From the NCBI GenBank assembly GCA_947095535.1, contig OX352773.1, forward strand, positions 35,795,398 through 35,859,397: DNA of 64,000 nt, read 5' to 3'. The position numbers were made by a program, and so were the translations under genes. Source of the DNA: Poecilobothrus nobilitatus (lineage: Eukaryota > Arthropoda > Insecta > Diptera > Dolichopodidae). Shown here piece after piece: positions 48,786 through 61,422 of the stretch. Below the pieces are notes generated by a model, which saw only the letters and a list, made by a program, of their open reading frames with translations, had not been told where the DNA came from and searched no databases. Each line of letters opens with the position of its first letter. The first letter of the stretch is position 1.

Positions 48786-49495
48786 TTACTGTTACATTTA
48801 CTTGCTTTTATTATATGTAGTATGTACTGAACTAATTATAACTTTTATATTAGGTATTATATACTTTAAATAAATATATATTGAAATGTTTCAAAGTTTT
48901 CCCAATACTTAAACAATAATAAGTATATGTATATATATATATTATACTTTTTATATTTTTTTTTCATATTATAATTAACAAAATAAAGAACATAAATTGA
49001 TTCATATACTAAACTTAATATGCAAAATATGTATCAAGTACTTATACATACATTTTATTAATTTCCATTTATAAATTCTAAAACATTTTTTATAGTTTTT
49101 AGTTTCTTTTATTTTATTCTCTTCACAGTTCAACACTAAACATTCTAAAAAATTTACCACGCGCAAAGAATTATTTTAATAAAAAATAAATTCAACTAAA
49201 TAACATGATTTTACAAATATGTATACTGTATCCTTTTTCTGGTATATTGAATTGTTGCTTCTTGCAGATAAGTTAAATCTATCAAAGATGATTGAATTTC
49301 TTATAAGAAAAATGACAAAAACAACCATACTGAAAAAAATCTCAAATAAGAGCACCCTCAAAAATATTCCATCCATTCATCCATGCATCTGTCTATCAAT
49401 TCATCTGAACATTGATTCACACTTCCATATTACACGGGTATAAAAAAAAAAAAAACTAAAGAAATATAACAATAATATAAGATCTTAAAAAAAAA

Positions 49496-49563
49496 TCTGA
49501 AAGCATCGAACGAAATAAACATGAAACGCATGTAAATGGGTACACTTTGAAATTCTAAACCCA
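49496..49563 (+). repeat. Direct repeat, right copy
   Basis: GAAAGCATCGAACGAAATAA, ACATGAAACGCATG, AAATGGGTACACTTTGAAAT and TCTAAACCCA. This is the partner of 47905-47980, with about 10% differences and a short deletion in the middle. Confidence 0.65.
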
Positions 49564-50552
49564 TCACCTTTATACATTTATTAATTCATATATACAATAA
49601 ACATATACTTATATACGTTACGTATACATAATTATTAAATATTTTTACATATCTGGAAATATAAAAAAAGACTGGTAGTTTATGATATAGTCACTCATAT
49701 TCAGACAGACATGTATAAAAATGTAATTAAAATAGAAAACAAAAAAATAAAAAATTTTGTTCCACTTTTCTTTTCAGGAGTAGAATTTTACATCATTATA
49801 AAAATATATAAGAGAAAAAAAAACCTGATAAAACTATAAATATCAAATTTTTATTATATCACAAGAAAATACTAAACAACATCTTAAATCCTTCATATAC
49901 AACTGACCGAAATATATTTAAAATGCACTTAACCATTTAAAAACTGGCTTTTATGAAAATATATGTATAATGATAACTTTTTGATAATACTTATTTAAAA
50001 GAGAAGAAAAAAGGACAAAAAAATTTTGATTAGTATCTTTTACAATATATTATTCCATTCTACATTTTTTTTTTACCAACTATTTTTTTAAATCCTTTCT
50101 TAATAAACAATCTTTGAATGATTCTCATCTATATGGTTATGTTAAATCAGTGTTATTATGATGCTGAAGAAGAAGAAATTTGATGCTACTTTATTTTAAA
50201 ACTTGACTAACTGACTGATGTGATTTAAAATGTTTTTTTTTTTTTTTTTTTTTAAATTAGTGGATCACACACGAGATTACTTATTTGAGATAAGTACTTA
50301 CAAACTACAAAACTACAAAGAGGGTAAAAAAAATCAGAAACCATTGAAAAATGTAATATCAAGTTTTATCAGATAAATATATTATAGATTATATTAAGAC
50401 GTTCAAGTAATTGGACAACATGAAACAGATGGAAAAACTGATCATATCAATCAGAAATTTCCAGCTATCATGGCAAAGCCATTATCACCTATTCAAAGGA
50501 CATTCAATATATATTCGGTTATAATTTGAAATTTTTCTTATTTAAAATTATA

Positions 50553-50625
50553 TCTCCGTTTTGGCGTAATTGTTCTAATACCGTCCTTTTAATCAAAAGT
50601 TCTTGGGTTCAAACTCTGATCAGAT
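50553..50625 (+). repeat. tRNA-Lys-like relic (SINE head or tRNA pseudogene)
   Basis: TGGCGTAATTG (A box, 50562-50572), CTTTTAATCAAAAG (anticodon-arm text of tRNA-Lys UUU) and GGGTTCAAACTC (B box, 50605-50616) are in tRNA order and spacing. The T stem pairs with wobbles (TTGGG/TCTGA), but the would-be acceptor strands (TCTCCGT and TCAGATC) do not pair. It is therefore not a functional tRNA. An old SINE head is the likeliest reading. No A tail or TSD was recognised. Confidence 0.6.
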
Positions 50626-50635
50626 CATATGCAAT

Positions 50636-53600
50636 ATTATTAATTTATATCATAATAGTATTTGAATAATATTAATATAGTATATAAGGTCGCACAAAGT
50701 AAGATGGCGCACAAGTATAAAATTTATGTTTTATAATCTTGTACAATAGCTTCAACCGAATAATCAACAGTTTAGTAACAACAATGATTCAATAACCTGA
50801 AGCTTAGTCTAATATAAATAATAACCAACTTTTTAGTGGATACCCATAACCGACTTTTTAGTAGAAAGGAAGTGAAAAAGAAAAAAAAAAATTAAATTAT
50901 AATTTTCAAGCTATATAAAATATAATTAGTTAGAAGGCTACTAAAAACTTCAAGGTTTTTAGGTCAAGTATATAATCTTAAGAAGAACGAAAGCAAAAAA
51001 AAATTATTGGATAATGTTATAATTTTCAATTTTCTTTAAAAAACAGTATTTATATATATACGATTAAATTAAAAAAAAAAAAAAAATCCTTTTTAAAATA
51101 GAATCTATTCATTATATCTTTTTCAAAATAAACACAAAACATATTTTATGTGTAACCGTGTGGAAAAATGTATTTCGTTCATAATTATTACATACTTGTT
51201 ATACGAATTCATTAAAGTATATATATATGCGTATATACATGCATAAAATACGAGTAAATGAATATAAATAATATGTGTGACAAAGATTATAATCTAATGA
51301 ATATGAGAGAAACAAATAAGAAAAAAAAAAATTTTATTTTTGTCTAAAATTAATTTCGCACCCCGTTTAAATTCATAAACTGTTGTTATTGTACACATTT
51401 ACATATATATATACATATATAAATGTATACTCATACATAATTTTTAAACAAGTATCATACAAATATGATCCTCTTTTTGTAAGATGAGATCCCTGTGCTG
51501 TGATCTTTTGGATCAATTTTTTTTATATTTTCTTTTTTTTGTTTTTTTTTTTTATAATATTTTATGATGTGATATTGATGCTGTTGTTACTGTTGCTGAT
51601 GCTGATAATGATAACAATGATAGGATAGTGTTGGATTATATTTCGCCTTGAACAACGACAATGAATAATTATGGTTGCATTGTACACATAATATATATAT
51701 ATGTATGCATATATATATTATTGATGCATGCATGATTGTTATTTGAATATTAAAATAAAAGATAAAAAAAACCATTATTTTTTTTTTTTATTTATAACAG
51801 TTTTCAGTATAAAACATAATATACAAATTATATATTATAATATATATGTATGTATGAATATGTCAAATTAGGATGAAATAATTTCTTTCTCTTTCTTTCG
51901 CTTTTATTTATTGTTCATTACTTTTTGTTAGAGAACTGATATTTTTTTAAAAATTTATTTGTAAATTGTAAGTGAGAATGTTAAAATTTTAGTGCAAACA
52001 TGGATTAAAAATATCGAGGAGATTCAAGAAAGAGATGGGGAAAAGTAAAATAAGAGAAAATAATAAATAAAATATATCTTTTCTTTGAAATTTGATAATT
52101 TTGTACAATAAAAGGATAAATTTTAAATTACAAAAAAAAATATATATACATATATATATCTATATAATAATAAAATGATATAGAAAAAATGCATATGGAA
52201 AGTCAATTATTTCTATCAATATGTGTAGATTTTTATTTATAAGTATGTGCATATATTTATGCATACTCATTTATATAAATAAATGCATTAACTATTACTA
52301 TTAATTACATGCATTTTAAGAATATTTATTTTGAAATAATAATTAGGAATTGCAAAAGAAAATTTTGAAAAACGTACTTATTAATTTGTTTTTGTCCGTT
52401 TGTTTGTAAATTTTTTTATTCTGTTTATCCCTTCATTATATAGTTAAATATAGGATAATGTAATGAAATTTTAACCACATGGATGCCTCTTTAAAAAAAA
52501 TTAATTTCGTATAGCCAGAACTTTTCCAACTAAGTAGTTATCTATCGTATATTTGTTAGAAAACTGCAACCCTTCAAAATTCCACAAAGCCCTGTTTCCA
52601 TCAAAACAAATAAATAAGTCAAATTCTTTTGATATTTTTGAAATCAATAAATAAAACCATAAAATGATAGGAAATATTCTGGAAATATTTTATTGTTTCG
52701 TTTGTAAGTAGAAAAAGGTATAGAATAAAAATGTGTGATCACAACCCAAAATATTTTACAATTATTTTATCGCTGGTTTTGCTTCTTTTTCACTTTTTAT
52801 TTAGTCATAGTTTTTAGATTTGTGAGTTCTTTGTCAGTAGGTACTTTTTTGCTTTTTCTAATTTTTCTACTTTATTTTGTTACAACAGATTGTTGTTTCA
52901 TATAACCTGTAACACTCAATTTTGTAATGCGGCATAATGCTATCTAGAATTCAATTTCACTATTCAATAATACCATATACGCTATACTCAAAAGTCTAAA
53001 TTTCTTAAAGCTAATGCAAATGTAAGTATATAATATTTATATCAAATTAAAGTAGGTACCTAATAAATTAAAAAAAAATGCTATTTGCAATTAAATTTTT
53101 CTTTGACTCTTTGATTTTTTAACATACCGTTTTAAAAAAAAAAAACCTTCTTAATAATTTAAAATATTAAAAAATCTTTAATTGTTTAATATAATACATA
53201 AGATATAAGTATATATATTATAAAATAGTATATGTGTGTATTTTTTACATTAATCTTATTCTAATAATTATTAACTTACTTAATTGGAATTTTCATCCAA
53301 TTTGTCATCATGATTTTAATTATAATTATAATTATAATTGTCAATTGAAATATTAAATATTAAATCAGGTATACTTTAAAAATTAAATTAAAAAAATTAA
53401 AATCCAACTCGATTAATTATGTGATTTTATTTTTCAATTATACATATTTTCTTGAAAATTACATATGCCACCATGTCCTACAATAAAAATATGCAGAAAC
53501 TTAACTTAATACAATATTTGTTCTTCTTGTTTTTCTTTTTTTGTTTTTTGTACTTTAAAATAAACCCCTCCTGTTTTTTTATTTTATTTCAAATAGAAAA

Positions 53601-54803
53601 TGAAATGAAAATATCAATTTACAATTTTTGAATAAGTAATGAACAAAATAATTTGAGATCTCATACCCTTAATTTCCAAATATAGAAAAAAAAAAGAAAA
53701 AAAGCAAACAACAAGTACCAGAAAATTTTAATAAAAAAAATATTTAGCGTATCTAAAGTTAATTATATTCACACACTATATATACACATTATAGTCTATA
53801 CTTAGTGTATTTCTCTTTTCTTTTTTTTTTTTTTTATAATTTATATAGCTAAAGATTCCAATAGTAAAATTCGAAACTCTCTTCTTTTTTTTTTCTTTTT
53901 TTATTAAATTAAAGAGAATAAATGAAAAATTTAATAAAAAAAATAAAATACAATAATATAAATTCGATATTTTTGTAATTTTAAACATTCAATAACCTTC
54001 TATTTTTAATAAATTTACACATTACAAAAAAAAATAATAGGTATAGAGTGTTTCATTAAAATTTAAATCTTAAGATTTAGACATTTAGGGCATTTGCGAA
54101 ACTATCTAGGGCGTTTCCGAGCTTAGATTGAAAATGCACCGAATTAATTTCGAAAAAGTTTTAGTGCTTTTTGAGAATATTGCACAAATAAATTAACTAA
54201 ATAAATTATAAATTAACTGATGGCACTTGATTATCTGTCAAATTTTTTTGTGTCCTGTCGACTACACCAGATATTCACATTAAAACAGTTATACATGTAA
54301 GAAAAGAAGTCTCTATAGTGTCAAGTGTTATAGTGCAATAAGTTCGATTCGGGCACGCCCTTAAATATTCATTTATTGGTCATTGGTCTAATATAAAAAG
54401 CCTTCGTATATAATTCCAAACTCAATATTTTTAATGCAATCTCACTAAAAGAGTAAGAGCATTAGTGTGTAGTGACAAGGGCTAGTGCAATGGGATCTTG
54501 AAACGTCCTTAAATATTAATTTATTTGTTATATTAGCATAAAAACGAGTAGAAACCCTTCGCAACTGTATAATTACACAACAATTTTAATACATACATAT
54601 ATTTACTTTTTAAGAGTAAGAGAATAAATATCTTCTATTTGAATCAATTTTGATTGTAGATTAAATTAAAACACTTTATTTATTTGAACACGTTGAGAAA
54701 ACTGGTGTTCATCATTGATGTATCCTTCAGCACAGTTGTAACATTGTTTTTTAAAATTTTAACTTATATGTAAATAAAAAAGTTAAAAGATAAAACTATA
54801 AGT
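50636..54803. other. Gene-free AT-rich stretch; a diverged duplication near 54310-54590
   Basis: (TA)n and CATATA runs occur near 51400, 51690 and 52140, and a trinucleotide-rich patch GATGCTGTTGTTACTGTTGC near 51577-51600. 54310-54590 holds two diverged blocks about 150 bp apart: GTGCAATAAGTTCGATTCGG...CTTAAATATTCATTTATT and TAGTGCAATGGGATCTTGAA...CTTAAATATTAATTTATT. The first has a B-box-like GTTCGATTC, so a decayed dimeric SINE is possible. No gene. Confidence 0.4.
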
Positions 54804-54810
54804 ATGTGTG

Positions 54811-54950
54811 ATAAGTTTCATGAAGGGTATAGAGTGACTCGATGAGATACTGTAGGAACCGAGCGGATCGTTGAGCAAGGAAGCACAAGAGGTCGTAGGG
54901 CCTAGGTGTAACGGCAGCTATTAGCCCCTCTTCGCAACAACAACAACAAA
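54811..54950 (+). mobile_element. Short retrotransposed fragment with a (CAA)n tail
   Basis: A GC-rich 140-bp insert: GATGAGATACTGTAGGAACC, GAGCGGATCGTTGAGCAAGG, AGCACAAGAGGTCGTAGGGC, CGGCAGCTATTAGCCCCTC, ending in (CAA)4-5. ATGTGTG flanks it at 54804-54810 and 54951-54957. A 5'-truncated copy with a simple-repeat tail and a short TSD fits a non-LTR element of a clade with CAA-type tails. The clade is not identified. Confidence 0.6.
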
Positions 54951-55937
54951 ATGTGTGTGTGAAAGAAGATAACGTGGGAATTTCAATAATTTTATTATAA
55001 AACATTATAAAACACACTGTTGTTTTTGTTTTTTTTATATATATACATAAGTAAAACTTAATTTTATAAAATTAAAATTTGATTTTTTTTTATCTCGTTT
55101 TTTTTTCTGAAAATTTATGATTCATTTTCGCTATCATAATATATATATATACATATGCCTATATTATAGAGATACCTTTAAATAATAACGGTTATAAAAT
55201 ATACGTATGTAATATGAGTATATCAAATATACAAAAAGGTGTTAATTTTCCATCCTAAAGGTAAGTTAAAATTTGATATTTTTTTTTTTTTTTTTTATTA
55301 TTTTGCATTGAATTTTTTATATTATCATTTAAATAAAATTCATATTACATTTTATACAAAGTAATAAATAAATACTCATGAATTTATTTAATATAATCAT
55401 AATAATACGTATAGATATATATGTACCTATATCATATATGATCATATATGTAATATATTCATATATAGTTATAAAAAAAACTAAATGAATAATTATTCGT
55501 GTAAAGACTCTACTAAATACTAGATATATGAGTAGATTGTATTGCATGAATGTTTTAAATAAAAAAAAAAATTATCAAAGAATCATTCGTCATTAAATCC
55601 ATTAAATATATTATATAGTTATGTCAGGATGTACATTTGTAATAATATATAAATAAATTAAGTAAAATTTAATTAAAGGTGTTCTGTTTTTAAATTTTCA
55701 TTTATAAAAACATAATATTTTTAATCATTTATAATATTTTTATAGATTTTTTTATATATATCTATATGTATATAGATATAACAAATTTCTTTGTTAATAA
55801 TTCTAACAAGGATTTAATAACACTGCAGTATTAAAATGTGTTACAGTACCTACAAAGTTTCATACTTCTATAATATAATCTATATTTATATAAATAAAAT
55901 ATAATAACTAAATATAATACAATTTAAATTGACGCAA

Positions 55938-56160
55938 TTTTTTTTTTTTTAAAGGGGAACACAAGAGATCTACCTAAAGATCTATTGTGCATTTTTTGCC
56001 CCTCTTCCCTACGACATTTCTAAAGATTTATAGAATCTTAGTGGTAAGATATCCTTTGCCTAGAATCTAGATGATAAAGTCTTCTTTTGCTACTGCTTCA
56101 TATTGGCATAGTGTAGATGCATATTGTCTCTGCTGTATTTTGACAGAGGCGGCATATATG
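55938..56160 (-). mobile_element. Retrotransposon-like 3' fragment with an A tail, minus strand
   Basis: On the minus strand: AGGGAAGAGGGGCAAAAAAT, GCACAATAGATCTTTAGGTA, GATCTCTTGTGTTCCCCTTT, then an A tail (plus T run 55938-55950). The repeated AGATCT words and the C-rich end before the tail recall a SINE or LINE 3' terminus. No TSD was found and the 5' limit is a guess based on base composition. Confidence 0.4.
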
Positions 56161-59100
56161 GACATAATTTATATATATGTATACTTATACATCCTTACAG
56201 AACTATGAATGTATTTTATTATTTTATTGTTAATTACTTTAAAGAAGTAAAAAAAAATTTTTTTTTAGTAAACTTACCCTGACAACTAATTTAAAATATG
56301 ATAACTTCTTCTACAATATAATTTTATTCCTATAGGAATTTTAAATTATAATTACAATCAAAATTTTAAGTAATTATTATTCATATGTTTAGAATGGACT
56401 TTCAAGTTTTACTTTTAATTTTGTAATAATTTTATACCTACTTACATTTTTTTTTTTTAATAATTCTTTCCCTATACATAGATATACCAACTTTTTAAAT
56501 TTATATCAGTTGAAAAATATACTCGTTCACACAGAAAAAAAAACAATAAAATTAAATAGAAATAAAATTGATTCGATTTCAATTGTACCTTGTACGCGCG
56601 TTCATGGTTGCTATTTTTAATATATGTATGTATATTTGATTTTTATTTCCCTCCGAAATAAAATCACAAAATGACAAAAAAAAAATAATAACAAAAATGA
56701 ATTCGAGCTCAAAATATAATAAAATACGAAAAGTATAAAATGGAATGGAAACGCACAAAAAAAAAACTTTATTATTACCAACTTTAAAACAAAATTAATT
56801 TTATATAAAATGAAAGAAATTCGATATTCTTTGTGAAATTTAATACAACATTACAGAGATCCATTAATAATGAAATGAAAAAAAAAAAAAAAAAAGGAGA
56901 AAATCAGTGAAAAAAAAAATGTAAAATAAAATAAAATATAATATTTAATTCCAATTTTTAATTTAACAGTCACACTCAATTTAAAATGGACATTCAAATG
57001 GTTGATTATGGTTTTTTGATCGAATAAGAGACCAAAAATAAGACCAAATTTTTAAACTGAAACTAATACTTATTTCGTATATAAACGTATATTTCATTCA
57101 TATGCATATATGTATATATACATATATACCGCACATATTATATATACGGGTATAAAATTCATTATTTATAATATATTGAATTTGAAAATTTGAAAATATA
57201 GAGAAATAAAATAAAATTATATTCATTTTTTATTATTTTTATCTTTAATTTTATTATAACACTTTATAAAAAAAATAAAAAAGTGAGGTACAATCTATAA
57301 CTATTTATATATATATGCCCATTTAAATTTTTGAATATAATACATATATATACATTTATTTTTTTATGCAAATTAAATATTGCACTTTATTTATTTTTTC
57401 GGATCATTATTTTCACTTTGTAATCAAATACTTTTGAATAAAAAATTTTACTTATGAATAAATATTTTTTAAACATGTATATATATATATTTATCTATAT
57501 TCATATAATATGTATTTAATATATGACAAAATATATTAAAATTTTCAAATTTAAAATTTCAAAAAATAATAAAAATTTTCTTTTCAAAAATAATTTATAA
57601 TAGAGTTGGAACATTTGTATTAGATCATTAGGATGACCAAATGTACTATTTTCTTATTAAAGATGTTATGAATTATGTACTTCCTAAAAAGTGATTTGAA
57701 AAAGAGATACTCTTTAAAAAAGATATTAGGATGACAAACAATTTTTGACAATAAGAAATTCATCGATGTAACACTTAAATTCATATTTAAAAATATAATT
57801 AAAGTACATATTAAAGTTATTTGCTTATTTTTTAAATTTTAGTGAATTTTCTCAAATAATTTAAAAATTTTCGTTGAACCAAACGGTTAAAAATTTTTCA
57901 TCTATCATATAAATTGATAATGGACTGCTGAAAAATGGTAATTTATTTAAGAAAAATTATATTTTTCAAAAATTTGATGAAACTTTAAAAATGAAAATAA
58001 AAATCGACTAAAGTTAATACATAATATATATATTGTGCAAATACTCGTATATTTTTCGTAATATGGTTATATACATATATATTCTTCCAGTTTTGTGTAA
58101 AACACTATACTATAGTGCTTTTAATTTCGTCAATTCCTTTTTTTTGTTGAATTTCATCAATTTCTTTCTATAGCCGTTTTTCTATCTTTATTTCCGAAAT
58201 CGTTATCAAATCCATTAGAAAAACAAATTATGTATATACGTATACATATATCGATTTTGACGTTTTCAAATTACACTTTACTATATTGTGAATGCTTTTC
58301 AAATTTACAACTAAAATCTTGAAAACACACGTAGTTTTTCAAGATTTTAGTTGATTCAAATGGAATGAATTGATTTAATAAAAAATTAAAAAAACATTTT
58401 GATTGTAAATAAAGAAATGATAAAAAAGTAAACTAACACGTTATATGTTTTTAATTGGAAATAAAAAAAAAGTCTAAAGAAAGAAAGAAAAACTAGAATT
58501 TATTTTACTTCTGTAAATTATGATGGATTACGGGACTTGAACACAGCGTCCTTAAATTCAATATGTTGTAAAAAGTGATTTGAGATGTCAAAATAAGAAA
58601 AAATTTGTAAGTGAGGAAGATGGAGATTTATTTCTGATGTTCGATTTTTTATATTACGTTATTCAAATAATAAAGCATATTATGTATTTATATGTTAAAA
58701 ACATCTATAATATAGAAAATTTTAGATTTAAGGTAATTTAAATATTTAAGATAAACTTTCATAGAAAATCTAAATTAATGCGACAAAACATCCTGTCAAA
58801 ATAAAACGATAAAATATATAAAATAAAAAAAAAAATGAATCACATTATTTAATTTAAGTATTTTATCTATTATGTAGAATCTATTTATACTATGTATATA
58901 CATATATGTATATCTGATATTAAAAAATATTTAAAATATTTGTGCCTTTTTTAAAACGATTTGGATTTAATTAATCATGCAAATTAATTCTAAAACAAAA
59001 TATATACAATAAACTATTTTTTTTTCTACAAAAAATATTTTTAAAATTTTTAATATGTACCTGCATATACAGTTAGTGACATTTACAGACTTGATCACAA

Positions 59101-61196
59101 TTTTTTTAAACCTTTTTTTTTCTTATTTCTCGATTTTTACATTTTAATGCATTAAATCTCTTATAAGTAGTTTATATAAATGACATAATGTTTTGCTTTT
59201 AATTGTTTCGATTAAAGATTATTTTCCGTAAAATGATTAACAAATAAATTTTAAATTGACTATTAAAATCCATTTGATAATAGAATGAAACAAACTCCTT
59301 TTAATATACAGTTATATTTTAATTTTTTATTTTAAAATTCAATATCAATTTTTCTTTACTTTAACAAAATTTAAAATCAAATCCTTTTTCAAGGATTAAA
59401 AATAATATTGTTATCATTTCAAGATCTTTTTTAAAAGTTCATTTTTTACAATAATTTTTTGCGTAAATACAAAAAAAAATGTTTTATTTGAAATAAAAAA
59501 TATAAAGAAATTTTTTTATTACAATCTTTGTTGCAATTTTTCCGGATATTTAACTATTTTTTTTTCTTTTTTTTTTTTTTTTTGTTACAAAACTGCAATA
59601 ATTTTATTTACTTTTTTTTCTGAATAATTTTCTACCTTAATCATTCTCAGATTACTTTAATATCATTAGAGGAATATAAAATAAAAAGAAAAAAAAAATT
59701 TTTTTTTTTTTTGCATTTTCTATTATTTGTAAATGTATGGATTTACTTATTATTATTTTTAAAGAACGAAAAAGAAAAAAAACAAATAAAACAAACGTCA
59801 AATATTTTCTAGTTTACTAACTCTTGTCGTTTTTTATTCTATTTATCGTTTTTTTTTTTTTTTTTTTTTTTTATTTAAAAACTGCATACTCTCATAATAA
59901 TGTATGGAAAATTCTTGTTCACATTTTGTATATTACTATATTTTTATTAGGTGGAAAATGTGATATGTAAATTGTAATTGACACCAATTTTATTTGAGAG
60001 TTGCAAGACTTAATGAATTAGAAAATAAAAAAAAAAAATTGTAATAAAAAATGGAATTTAAAAAAAAAAATCATTTTTAACAATGATACATAGAAAAAGT
60101 CATCAGAGCGACTCATTAGATATTTACATAGTGTATTACTAATAAAAAAATATATATATATATATACATACTATATATCATTTACAAATTACATATGATA
60201 CACGATAATTTGTTTGTGTCATTGTTCTTGACACGACTGCAAATTAATATAAAAATATCGTTTTATTTTTTTTTTTTTTTTTTTAATAAAAATTTTAATT
60301 TGAAATTTTATACTCTTGTTTACCTTTAATAAATTAAAATCATTTTAAAAATAATTGTAATATGAACTTATTAAATAAAATTAAAAAAATAAATATAAAA
60401 ATAAGATATGTCATTATTATATATATTTAGATAGAATATATAAATGTGTAATCGTTAGTATATATTATTTGTACTCACAAGTTGGTTTTCATTAATATTC
60501 ATCCTAAAAAAAAATCAGTATGTTCTCCAATTTATTATATCTAACATAAGAATTTTCAATTAATTTAAATATGTGGTGCTAGTATTTGCTTTTTATAATT
60601 GTTTTATTTTAATTGTCCATTAAATTTTGAAGAAATATATAAAAATTTAAAATTTTTTAATACTTTATCATATCCTTATTATCCTTTTGTAAATAAGAAA
60701 TTTTTTCTGATCTGTAAGTTAAAGGATATTTTTTCTTCCTTGCTATATGTATTTGAGGTATGAGGTATCTGCTTCTAAGCTAAAAATAATATAGTAAAAA
60801 AATCGTATTCACATGTTGGTCGTCAGTTATTAGTATTAAGTATAAAGGAAACTAAAACAGGAAATAACTGAACAAGTGTAAACAATTAAATTTTATTATA
60901 AAATTTATTATGTGTATTATATTAAAAAATATTTTTCAAGCATTTTGTACGTTTTTTACTGTTTTTTGTTTTTAAAAAGGTAATCGGACCACTTGTTATG
61001 GTTTTATTACATTTCTCCTCTTATAGATCTCGATTAAATATCCAGAGTTTTGTGCTTTTTTAGGTATAGCTACTTACTGACATATGTTTTGCAAGTGATT
61101 GGTCAAAACAAGTGATTGAAAGATCAACAAAATTTTGGAACAATTAAATTCATAGTTAAAAATTCTTACTAATATTCAATGCTCTTGCTATTTAAT
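56161..61196. other. Gene-free AT-rich stretch
   Basis: T/A homopolymers (for example 59566-59583, 59850-59871 and 60267-60284), TATA runs and short CATATATA repeats. Nothing is bounded or coding. A short ATG frame near 56605-56590 on the minus strand was considered and rejected as a Sobp exon. Confidence 0.5.
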
Positions 61197-61207
61197 TTTT
61201 TAAATAG

Positions 61208-61411
61208 TTTTTTTTTTTTTTTTTTTCTTTTTCTTAAATGCATTTCTCTGCCACATAAATGTGGAGAGGAAATTGCACAGCCTTTCCTGTACAGGCGTGG
61301 CTGTAAGTGTCGTAAGGGGGAATAACTCTTACGACATATGTGGAATTCGAACCCACACTCCCTCGGTGTTTACAGCGTATTTTATACGCTGTCACTGGGC
61401 CCGAGGCCCCA
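61208..61411 (-). mobile_element. tRNA-derived SINE, copy 5
   Basis: An 11-bp perfect TSD, TTTTTAAATAG, at 61197-61207 and 61412-61422. The minus-strand head is GGGGCCTCGGGCCCAGTGAC followed directly by AGCGTATAAAATACGCTGTA, so the A-box region is shortened and altered. The B box GGGTTCGAATTCC is intact or nearly so. GTCGTAAGAGTTATTCCCCC then TTACGACAC forms a stem. The body and a long A-rich tail (plus T run 61208-61226) are conserved. Confidence 0.9.
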
Positions 61412-61422
61412 TTTTTAAATAG

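Noticed and set aside
54796..55017. 73-codon minus-strand open frame (poly-Cys)
   Set aside because: The Cys run is the antisense of the (CAA)n tail, and the frame covers a retro-insert.
56585..56610. ATG AAC GCG CGT ACA AG|GTAC on the minus strand as a first Sobp coding exon
   Set aside because: The donor leaves phase 2 while the known exon at 11980 starts in phase 0. There is no homology to SOBP N-termini.
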